The translations under genes were made by a program, and so were the position numbers. From assembly GCA_944325315.1 (NCBI GenBank), contig CALVAA010000006.1:47780-111779 (forward strand): 64,000 nt of DNA, written 5' to 3'. The notes beneath the pieces are model-generated. The model saw nothing but the letters and a program-made list of their open reading frames with translations, did no database searches and had not been told where the DNA came from. Shown here piece by piece: positions 52,004 to 59,117 of the stretch (positions are counted from its first letter, which is position 1; every line of letters starts with the position of its first letter). Source of the stretch: Candidatus Gastranaerophilales bacterium. Lineage in GTDB: Bacteria > Cyanobacteriota > Vampirovibrionia > Gastranaerophilales > Gastranaerophilaceae.

Positions 52004-52548
52004 TTACAATATAAAGTTTAAGTAGCATTTATACATTTCATCGTCATCTATACTTATATATCTAAGCGTTATACTTGGATGTGAATGATTAAATATTTTT
52101 TGAAGCATGGCAACGTTCTTGTATTTTTTGTAAAAATGATAGCCAAAAGTTTTTCTTAGAGTATGCGTTCCGATATTTGAATCAATATTCAATTCATGAC
52201 AAACTTTTTTAAGTGCCCTATAAGCCGAAACTCTTTCAAGACGCCTTCCAGAAGCAGTTTTGAATAATGGTTCATTAATGGCAAGATTTTTTGTATAGTT
52301 ATTAAAAATTGCTTTTATGTGACTATTAAACGGAATTTTTCGTTTTTTTTAGTCTTTTTTTCAGTAATTTCCAGCATATTTTTATTCTTAACGTCTGATA
52401 CATCTAAGGAAAGTATGTCTGAAATTCTTAAACCAAAATTAATTCCGACTTTGAATAAGACGTAATCTCTTAAATTTTCCTTTGCTTTTAAATATTTTTC
52501 AATTTTTTTCAAATCATTCAAATTTCTGATTGGTTCAACTGCTGTCAT
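52004..52548 (-). pseudogene. Frameshifted small tyrosine recombinase
   Basis: The frame starting at ATG 52548 (Shine-Dalgarno AAGGAGG) contains the catalytic Arg41 in NFGLRISDILSLDVSD and stops at TAA near 52315. A second frame continues at once with SHIKAIFNNYTKNLAINEPL, then HTLRKTF (catalytic His and Arg), FNHSHPS and ITLRYIS (candidate Tyr nucleophile). A one-base shift at about 52325 restores one protein of about 180 aa, the size of small integrases. All catalytic residues remain, so the inactivation is recent, or a sequencing error is responsible. It lies at the right edge of the island. Confidence 0.85.
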
Positions 52549-52597
52549 TGTATCTTCCTCCTTATGTAACATTTTATTTTAAATGCGGGGTTTATTA

Positions 52598-52959
52598 ATG
52601 GGAATTAAGGATTTTATCTTTTCAGTCAAAAATATCGAAGAAACAAAAAAGAACATATTTCAAATTTAATCAGCTTATACGATAACAGCGGAGTTAAAAT
52701 ACTGCCAAGTCTTCCTCTTGATGATAAAATAAACAATTTACATGTCAATTTTCCAACAAGCGGTTTTGTTGTTCTGGTGTATTTAAAAAATTTAAAAGGG
52801 ATAAAAAAATTCGATTATTACGGTTTTGGCTTCCAGGAAAAAAGCACATTTGAAGAAAATGTTTTAAACAGGTGTTTTATGAATTATCCAAAAGATAGTT
52901 ATAGCGGACATAACTTTTTTCAAGAAGCTATGATTTTAGAAAAACTTTTCAACAACTAA
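52598..52959 (+). pseudogene. Broken glycosyltransferase-like gene
   Basis: ATG 52598 opens a 23-codon frame (MGIKDFIFSVKNIEETKKNI) ending at TAA. In another frame the coding continues from about 52665 to TAA 52959: VKILPSLPLDDKINNLHVNF, later KKFDYYGFGFQEKS and SYSGHNFFQEAMILEKL. The start resembles openings of LPS-type glycosyltransferases (FSVKN) and the end resembles the GF-F ... H-F--E ending of sialyltransferase-like proteins, but the middle is too short. It looks like the joined ends of a once longer gene, with a frameshift. The family is uncertain. Confidence 0.6.
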
Positions 52960-54134
52960 AAATCTTTTCTTAAATCTTTAATAAACCATTCAATCAATCT
53001 TGGATGTTTTCTTAATGACTTTAACAGAGCATATTTGGGTTTATATTTTAAATAGTCTTTTAGAATATGCATTGAATTAATTGCATCCAATATTTTAATC
53101 GGTTTGCATTTTTTTCTTAAAGTTTCAAGATAAAACCTGTTATACATTACCATATTTGAATAATCATTTGTTTCTTTTTCAAACAGAGTATTTTCCCTGA
53201 TTTCTTTTGGGAAAATATTTGTTGAAATTTTATTAATAAATTTAATTGCAAAATTCATTTGAACTTCAGTTTTTGTAAGCTTTGCATTTTGTTTTACAAT
53301 TTCCCAATCAAAATCTTTTTTTGAATCTAAAAGATATTTGCAATCAAAAAGAGTATACAAAAGACCTGCTTGACTAGTTTTATCTCTCAAATTTCTTGCT
53401 AAATTAACAAGAGAAATAAAAAGCATATCTTCATTTGAAGGTACGTAAGTATCTGCTTGAAAAACTTTTTGAATTATAGCTCTCTTGTATAAACCGTTTA
53501 ACAGTTTTTTTTCATAGCCTGTATCCATATGGATGAATCTGTGCAAGTCTAAAATTCCATATTCACTTTCTTCAATGTGAAAATCAACAGAATGTTGGTA
53601 AATTGTGTTATAGGTATAACCCATTGAGCAAATTATTTGTATTGATTTATCAAACTCTTCAAATTTAACTAAAGCATCAATATCCCCCATAACACGAGGC
53701 AGATTTGGCCTAAGGTATTTCATAGCCCCGCCTTTTAGTATTACAGGGATAATTCCTCCATTATTTAATGCTTTTGCAATTTTGGAATAGTGTGAAATAA
53801 TTTTTAAATTGTTAAACTTAAAAAAAGTCAAAAGCCCTTTTAATCTGGGACCTTCGTATTCTCTGAACTTTAGCTCCGGATGCATATTCATAAAATATGC
53901 AAGCAAAAGCGATTTATGAGCCGCTTTAACTTCAATATCCCACTTTGTAAGCAAATCATCCAATGCTTCTTGAGTCGGATTTGGCTCAAATACCAGTCTT
54001 AAAAGCTCCAATTCTTCCGGTTTTAATATTTCATGAAAAAAATTTTCAATTAATGCATCTGTTATAGAATTTTGTTTGTTTAAATACCCGGAATTTTTTA
54101 TGTCATCTATCTCTTTTTTCCAAAGAACATCCAT
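52956..54134 (-). CDS. NTP_transf_5-type nucleotidyltransferase
   Basis: 392 aa. The uncharacterised nucleotidyltransferase family PF14907 is recognised by IPVILKGGAMKYLRPNLPRV and the metal site MGDIDALVKF (about 149-158, GDxD), followed by a His/Asp-rich segment (FHIEESEYGILDLHRFIHMD). Members occur in clusters with PqqD and HPrK-like proteins and glycosyltransferases, as here. The reaction is unknown. The 3' end overlaps the neighbouring broken gene by 4 bases. Confidence 0.85.
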   Translation of the reverse strand: MDVLWKKEIDDIKNSGYLNKQNSITDALIENFFHEILKPEELELLRLVFEPNPTQEALDDLLTKWDIEVKAAHKSLLLAYFMNMHPELKFREYEGPRLKGLLTFFKFNNLKIISHYSKIAKALNNGGIIPVILKGGAMKYLRPNLPRVMGDIDALVKFEEFDKSIQIICSMGYTYNTIYQHSVDFHIEESEYGILDLHRFIHMDTGYEKKLLNGLYKRAIIQKVFQADTYVPSNEDMLFISLVNLARNLRDKTSQAGLLYTLFDCKYLLDSKKDFDWEIVKQNAKLTKTEVQMNFAIKFINKISTNIFPKEIRENTLFEKETNDYSNMVMYNRFYLETLRKKCKPIKILDAINSMHILKDYLKYKPKYALLKSLRKHPRLIEWFIKDLRKDF

Positions 54135-54258
54135 ATTAAATCTTTCTTGTATAAAAAACGTAGTATATAATAATTATATTAAAATAAAAACATTTGGATG
54201 TAAATGTATTATAATATAGAGTATTTTAAAATAATCATTTTTATTTTAATATCAAATT

Positions 54259-54624
54259 ATGAATTTTATAAGAGGATTGTTTTTAGTTTTAATATTTTTC
54301 GGCTTAACTTTTGCAAACATAGAGCAAAAGCCGCTTTTGAATACACACTTTGACAATGCTGTTAAAATTACAAATAAACAAGACATTATTATTGATGCAA
54401 ATAAGAATAAAGCTTTAGCTCTTTTCAAAACACAAAATGAAAACACGCAAATTTCTTCAAGAAGAAATTCCGACAATTCTCCCTATACACCGGAAACCGG
54501 TTTTATAGTCCAAAAACAAAACCAAAATAAAGTTTCATATAATTCAATAAAACAATCATACAAAAGTTCAAATGGAATAGCTTTAGAATTTTTATTATTT
54601 AATATTCAGCCAAATGCTCCTTAG
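54259..54624 (+). CDS. Small exported protein, function unknown
   Basis: 121 aa. A signal peptide (GLFLVLIFFGLTFA, cleavage near residue 19) is followed by a low-complexity Asn/Lys/Gln/Ser-rich region with no Cys. No family was recognised. It lies about 50 bases upstream of the OadG-like gene and may be in the same transcript, but a good Shine-Dalgarno sequence was not seen at its start. Confidence 0.55.
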   Translation: MNFIRGLFLVLIFFGLTFANIEQKPLLNTHFDNAVKITNKQDIIIDANKNKALALFKTQNENTQISSRRNSDNSPYTPETGFIVQKQNQNKVSYNSIKQSYKSSNGIALEFLLFNIQPNAP

Positions 54625-54672
54625 TTTTTGTATTCAACAATTAGAATACTAGTTAAGCAAAAAGGAGAAAAT

Positions 54673-54936
54673 ATGAATATGGATTTATTTATGCAAAACC
54701 TGAATACAGGTATTGTAATAACTTTAATCGGTATGATTGTCGTAATGATATTTTTACTTGTACTGACTTGGGTTGTGGATATATCAGGCAGAGTTATTAT
54801 GTTAATCAACAGATTCTTTCCTGAAGAAATTCCGGAACCCGTAAACAAAAAGAAAGTAAAAAAGAATACGGACGAAGAAGCTCAGATTGCAATTTCTGTT
54901 GCAATGGCTTTTGACAGGCAACAAAAAGGAGTATAA
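54673..54936 (+). CDS. OadG-like small membrane subunit
   Basis: 87 aa from ATG 54673, chosen because of AAAGGAG just upstream; the frame is open further upstream without a suitable start. One membrane helix (NTGIVITLIGMIVVMIFLLV) is followed by a charged linker and EEAQIAISVAMAF, as in the gamma chain of Na+-pumping oxaloacetate/methylmalonyl-CoA decarboxylases. The alpha and beta subunits are not adjacent. The gene is 2 bases from a large ion transporter gene, so it may serve that protein instead. Confidence 0.8.
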   Translation: MNMDLFMQNLNTGIVITLIGMIVVMIFLLVLTWVVDISGRVIMLINRFFPEEIPEPVNKKKVKKNTDEEAQIAISVAMAFDRQQKGV

Positions 54937-54938
54937 CA

Positions 54939-56264
54939 ATGGAATTTATACAATCATTTGTAGCTGCTAACGGAGTAATGGTATCAGCCTGTATATTGAT
55001 AATAGCATATATTATAATTGCAACCGAAAAAATTCCAAAAGTTACGATTGCACTTTTAGGCGGTGCTATTACGGTTATTCTGGGTTTGGTTAGCCAGACA
55101 AAAACGGTAAACGATGCAATAAACCCTTTATATTTTGTAAATTTCATTGATTTTAATGTTATCTTCCTTTTGGTTTCAATGATGATAATAGTTTTAATCA
55201 CAACAAAAAGCGGGGTTTTTAACTTCATTGCAAATGAACTTTTAAAACACACAAAAGGACACCCGATTAAAATACTTATTGCGCTTGGTGCATTTACTGC
55301 ATTTGTAAGCGCATTTTTAGATAATGTTACAACTGTAATTTTAATCATGCCAATAACTTTTTCAATAGCAAAAAAATTGGATATAAATCCCATACCGTTT
55401 TTAATTTGTGAAACAGTATCATCGAATATCGGAGGAACTGCAACTCTTATAGGCGATCCGCCCAACATTATCATAGGAAGTGCGGGAAATCTTGCTTTTA
55501 TGGATTTTGTTAGAGTGCTTACACCAATTATTGTAGTAATTCTTATAGCAGTACTATTATATCTTTCACTGTGCTTTAGAAAGACTTTAAAAACCACTAA
55601 AGAAAAAATGGCACAAGCTCTAGAAATTGATAATTCTAAAACAATCACCGACTACAAACTGTTAATTCGTTCAATGATAGTACTTATACTTGTAATAACA
55701 GGATTTGTACTTCATGATGTTATACATGTTGAAACTTGTATAATAGCCATGTTAGGAGCAAGTATACTTTTATTGTTTGAAAAACCGACAAAAATCTTAC
55801 AGGATGTTGAATGGAATACAATCTTTTTCTTTGTCGGTTTATTTATCATAATTGGCGGTCTTGAAGCTACCGGCGGTATTAAGCTTATGGCGCAATGGGT
55901 AATAGATATTACCCAAGGCTCTCAAAAAGCCTGTGCTCTCATTATTCTTTGGGCCTCAGGCATAATATCAGGCGTTATAGATAATATCCCCTATACGGCC
56001 ACAATGGCACCTATGATAGCACAAATTGAAAAAGTAATGGGTCAAAGTTACGCAACACCGTTGTGGTGGTGTTTATCTTTAGGAGCATGCCTTGGCGGCA
56101 ACATGACAATAATTGGCGCAGCCGCCAATGTAATAGTATCTGAAAACGCTGCCAAAGAAGGTCACCCAATAACATTCTTAGGGTTTATGAAATACGGCGT
56201 ACCTATTGTTTTAATATCGCTTATACTAAGCACAGTATACGTCTACTTTAGATTCCTAAGATAA
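54939..56264 (+). CDS. ArsB/NhaD-type (SLC13-like) ion transporter
   Basis: 441 aa, about eleven membrane helices. The ion-transporter superfamily pattern is clear: AFTAFVSAFLDNVTTVILIM, ETVSSNIGGTATLIGDPPNI, and in the second half IISGVIDNIPYTATMAPMIA. These two re-entrant hairpin motifs occur in ArsB, NhaD and citrate/dicarboxylate transporters. Substrate (arsenite, Na+/H+ or an organic anion) cannot be decided; the OadG-like neighbour hints at Na+. AAGGAG precedes it. Confidence 0.9.
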   Translation: MEFIQSFVAANGVMVSACILIIAYIIIATEKIPKVTIALLGGAITVILGLVSQTKTVNDAINPLYFVNFIDFNVIFLLVSMMIIVLITTKSGVFNFIANELLKHTKGHPIKILIALGAFTAFVSAFLDNVTTVILIMPITFSIAKKLDINPIPFLICETVSSNIGGTATLIGDPPNIIIGSAGNLAFMDFVRVLTPIIVVILIAVLLYLSLCFRKTLKTTKEKMAQALEIDNSKTITDYKLLIRSMIVLILVITGFVLHDVIHVETCIIAMLGASILLLFEKPTKILQDVEWNTIFFFVGLFIIIGGLEATGGIKLMAQWVIDITQGSQKACALIILWASGIISGVIDNIPYTATMAPMIAQIEKVMGQSYATPLWWCLSLGACLGGNMTIIGAAANVIVSENAAKEGHPITFLGFMKYGVPIVLISLILSTVYVYFRFLR

Positions 56265-56278
56265 AACAAGGAGAAAAA

Positions 56279-56407
56279 ATGAGCAATGATAATAATAAAT
56301 ATGATAAAGAAGTTTTTGACAGCCACTCAAGAGAAATCATATCATCAGTTATCTGGACAATTGCAATAATGATTTCTATGTGGATAGTTTCTTTGTTCAT
56401 AAATTAA
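56279..56407 (+). CDS. 42-residue single-helix membrane protein
   Basis: ATG 56279 with AAGGAG eight bases upstream and TAA at 56405-56407. The 20 polar residues at the start (many Asn, Asp, Lys) are followed by one hydrophobic helix (IWTIAIMISMWIVSLFI). It lies 14 bases after the transporter gene and directly before a terminator, so it is the last gene of the OadG-like/transporter operon. It may be a small transporter subunit or regulator. It is below common gene-calling size limits. Confidence 0.75.
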   Translation: MSNDNNKYDKEVFDSHSREIISSVIWTIAIMISMWIVSLFIN

Positions 56408-56434
56408 AAAATGCCCCAAATTTGGGGCATTTTA
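56408..56434. terminator. Bidirectional terminator at 56.4 kb
   Basis: A perfect palindrome with halves AAATGCCCCAAA and TTTGGGGCATTT flanked by A and T runs. It serves the forward transporter operon and the convergent prepilin gene. Confidence 0.85.
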
Positions 56435-56449
56435 ATATCATTGATATTA

Positions 56450-57364
56450 TTAATATCTTTTTTGGTCACTCACATCAACAATAACCCTGCAAGTATAATT
56501 TCCTGCACTGCATCCTTCGTTTTGCGCTATTGAAACGGAATTATCGGCCGGAATATTGTAAAACTTTCTTGCTTCGCTTGTTGTCGGCAAAAGTTTTGTA
56601 AAATTAATACTAAAAGGAATGTCACTATATTCGCCGTTACCCCAGGATTTTCTTGCAGCATCATTAAAAGTCATCATCGGAGAATACCTGTCATCATTAA
56701 TTTCACCTTCAATAACAGAAGCAGGATATTTTACTCTTGCCGTTAAATACATATTCGAATAAACAGGGTATCCCATAGGAATAACTTCACCTCTTGTGGT
56801 AACCGCAAAAGGAACGATATCAGGATATATTTTATCAATAGGCGTTATCTTTCCTCCGTTTGTTTCATACTTCATGCCTACTCTGTTCGGTTTTGAATTA
56901 CCGTTTAGATCAATATATACAATAAAATAATTTATTGTTTCGTCTTCCACTTCTACTTTCTTAAGGCTTGATATATAGTATTTAAAAGAATTTGAAGCAA
57001 CAAATTTTACACTGTCTTCAGAAAAATTTGATGCATTATTATTAATATTTTGAGCAGAACAATGAATATTTGCTGCCCCGGCAGTGTTAATAAACTCCGT
57101 AAGTCTGGAACACAAATTCTCAGGCGTGGTCGGAAATGCCCTTGGACCGTCCGGACAGATTGCATTAGGCCCTGAATCCGGGCAATACATATCAGCCAAA
57201 ACATTATATGCAGCTTTTGTTAATGAGTTATATGCGTTAAAATAAGGGGCAGAATATTGGTTTATTCTGTTTTGCAAAATTATTGTTTCAAGAACGATAA
57301 TAATTCCTATAAAAGAAAGTACCATTAAAATTTCAACCATGCTGAAAGCATCTTTTTTATTCAT
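56450..57364 (-). CDS. Prepilin-like protein with Ala at -1
   Basis: 304 aa. MNKKDA precedes FSMVEILMVLSFIGIIIVLE: Glu at +5 and the alpha1 helix are canonical, but the residue before the cut is Ala, not Gly. The head contains four to six Cys (CPDSGPNAICPDG, LCSRL, IHCSAQ, GCSAGNYTC) that may form disulfides, and YFIVYIDLNGNSKPNRVGM, a conserved stretch in pilin-like proteins of this lineage. It is divergent from the glycine-rich pilin operon at 57.5 kb and probably a minor pilin of the same system. Confidence 0.85.
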   Translation of the reverse strand: MNKKDAFSMVEILMVLSFIGIIIVLETIILQNRINQYSAPYFNAYNSLTKAAYNVLADMYCPDSGPNAICPDGPRAFPTTPENLCSRLTEFINTAGAANIHCSAQNINNNASNFSEDSVKFVASNSFKYYISSLKKVEVEDETINYFIVYIDLNGNSKPNRVGMKYETNGGKITPIDKIYPDIVPFAVTTRGEVIPMGYPVYSNMYLTARVKYPASVIEGEINDDRYSPMMTFNDAARKSWGNGEYSDIPFSINFTKLLPTTSEARKFYNIPADNSVSIAQNEGCSAGNYTCRVIVDVSDQKRY

Positions 57365-57463
57365 ATCAAAACTCCATTAATTTATAAATAAGCTTAGCAT
57401 ATTATTGCAATATGTAAAATAATTTTAAAATAGTATATGAAAAAATTAATTTATTTAAAGAAT

Positions 57464-57492
57464 TTTACAAAGCTGACGTAATATATTATAAT
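57464..57492 (+). promoter_or_regulatory. Promoter of the glycine-rich prepilin operon
   Basis: TTTACA (57464-57469), 17 bases, TATAAT (57487-57492). The predicted transcript start (about 57499) is only a few bases before AAGGA (57501-57505), so the leader is very short. Confidence 0.8.
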
Positions 57493-57504
57493 CTTTGAAA
57501 AAGG

Positions 57505-58116
57505 ATGATGGAATTGCGAAAAAGTGGATTTACAATAACCGAGTTTATAATCAGTATATCAATTATGTTTCTTGTCGCGGCTGCTGCTTTTCCAATATTA
57601 TTTAAAAAAGCAAAAAAGCCTACCCAGCCTGCCAAAAAATCAGGCGAAGAAATATGCAGCTGCCAAAGCGCACAAAACGGAAGCTGTACTTTTTCATTCA
57701 GTAACTCTGAAACAAAAGAATTTTTCACTATCCAAATGATAGGGGGCGGTGCATCGGGCGGAAAATACAAAGGCGGCGGAGCAGGCGAAGCAAAAATTGT
57801 ATATTATCCCGCTCTTAACGGAAAATATGTGATTCAGTTAGGAAAAGGAGGTAAGTATTCGAACGGAAACGGACAAAACGGCGGAAATACGGTTTTATAT
57901 AAACAAAACGATAACGGAAGTTTAGAGTTGGTTGAATACGCAAGAGGCGGTGTTACAAACAACGAAAAAATTGATTCGTCGCTTTCTCAACAAGAAAAAA
58001 CCGAACAAAGACAAGGACAGATGCCTGCTTTTAGTGAAGGTGAAATTAGTGTATGCGGCAAGGGAGGAAATTCAGGTGACCAAGGCACTATGGGTGAGGT
58101 GGTAATCAGATGGTAA
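57505..58116 (+). CDS. Prepilin fused to glycine-rich domain (203 aa)
   Basis: The leader ends SG before FTITEFIISISIMFLVAAAA, with Glu at +5. A linker with Cys (CSCQSAQNGSC) leads to a glycine-rich domain: FFTIQMIGGGASGGKYKGGG, KYVIQLGKGG and a C-terminal GEVVIRW. Because AAGGA overlaps ATG 57505, the true start may be ATG 57508 or TTG 57514 (giving the leader MRKSG). The stop overlaps the next start as ATGGTAA. It is probably a minor pilin; the domain resembles Gly-rich tail-fibre or surface domains. Confidence 0.85.
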   Translation: MMELRKSGFTITEFIISISIMFLVAAAAFPILFKKAKKPTQPAKKSGEEICSCQSAQNGSCTFSFSNSETKEFFTIQMIGGGASGGKYKGGGAGEAKIVYYPALNGKYVIQLGKGGKYSNGNGQNGGNTVLYKQNDNGSLELVEYARGGVTNNEKIDSSLSQQEKTEQRQGQMPAFSEGEISVCGKGGNSGDQGTMGEVVIRW

Positions 58117-59117
58117 AAATTAAATCAGAAAAAACCTGCTCAAATAAAAAACCTGCTTTCACTTTAGTTGAAGTAATGATATCACTAATTGTTATAATGA
58201 TAGTAACAGCAGGAGCAGTTCCTGTTTTAACAAAAACAAAACCAAAACTTGAACCTGTTACAAAAAGAGGACAGTATGCTTGTTGGTATAATTCGGCAGG
58301 CAAACTTCAAGAGCAGTACTATAGCGAAAGAACAGCCATAACATCAATTAAAACGGTTAACGAGTGCCATCTGAAACTTGATCAAAGCCCTGCACATTTT
58401 TATATTTTAGCTTCGGGCGCAGGAAGCTCATCAAATCCGGGTCAAACAGTCTCATTGTATACACCTGCTCTTAGTTCCGAATTAGATATAAAAATAGGAA
58501 AAGCAAATTCAAATAATCTTATAACAACCGTATCAAGCGGAAGTGCTACTGATGAAATCAGGGCACTAGGCGGTTATAATTCAACAAACGGACTGAGCGC
58601 TAACAATATAAAATCTTGTAAACTTTTAAGTGCACAAAGAAGATGCGAAAACGGCAAAACACAAAAAGACTGCGAAGTGGTAGAAGTTATTAACGGCTTG
58701 GAAAGAACATACAAAATCAGGATTAACGGATGTGAATCAGATGAAGAATACGGTATTCAAAGTACTGATCATATAATCCCAATTGAAGATTTACAATTCA
58801 ATACATCAAAAACAGGTAATGTTAATTTAACAAAAATTGCAAGTTCTCAGCGCACAATGCTTTCAAACGCAAACACAGAAAGTTACAGTTGGGGTGTATA
58901 TAAAATGAACTTTGAATTCAAAGACTCATCATACGTACCTCTTAAAAACCTTTTGGGATTTCAAAATAACACTTCAAACGGACTTAAAGAAGTTTCAAAG
59001 ATGAGTAAAATAATCGAAACAATGCCAATCAGAAGAAAAAGTGATTTAACGGAATTGATAAAAAATTTAAATCCCGGTGCGGCCGGTAAGAATGGAGCGG
59101 TATTAATTTTATGGTAA
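58110..59117 (+). CDS. Prepilin with diverged glycine-rich domain (335 aa)
   Basis: A long leader (16 residues, ending KKPA) precedes FTLVEVMISLIVIMIVTAGA; Glu is at +5 and Ala at -1. The head has YILASGAGSSSNPGQTVSLY and SSELDIKIGKANSN at the places of the GGGG and IxxGKGG blocks of its neighbours, so the glycine-rich domain has lost most glycines here. Cys-rich middle (CKLLSAQRRCENGKTQKDCE). It ends GAAGKNGAVLILW, the same Trp-stop ending. It overlaps both neighbours through ATGGTAA. Confidence 0.85.
   Translation: MVKIKSEKTCSNKKPAFTLVEVMISLIVIMIVTAGAVPVLTKTKPKLEPVTKRGQYACWYNSAGKLQEQYYSERTAITSIKTVNECHLKLDQSPAHFYILASGAGSSSNPGQTVSLYTPALSSELDIKIGKANSNNLITTVSSGSATDEIRALGGYNSTNGLSANNIKSCKLLSAQRRCENGKTQKDCEVVEVINGLERTYKIRINGCESDEEYGIQSTDHIIPIEDLQFNTSKTGNVNLTKIASSQRTMLSNANTESYSWGVYKMNFEFKDSSYVPLKNLLGFQNNTSNGLKEVSKMSKIIETMPIRRKSDLTELIKNLNPGAAGKNGAVLILW

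Noticed and set aside
54806..55648. Reverse ORF of 280 codons across the ArsB/NhaD-type transporter
   Set aside because: The transporter frame has all family motifs, a ribosome binding site and operon spacing; the reverse frame is a shadow.
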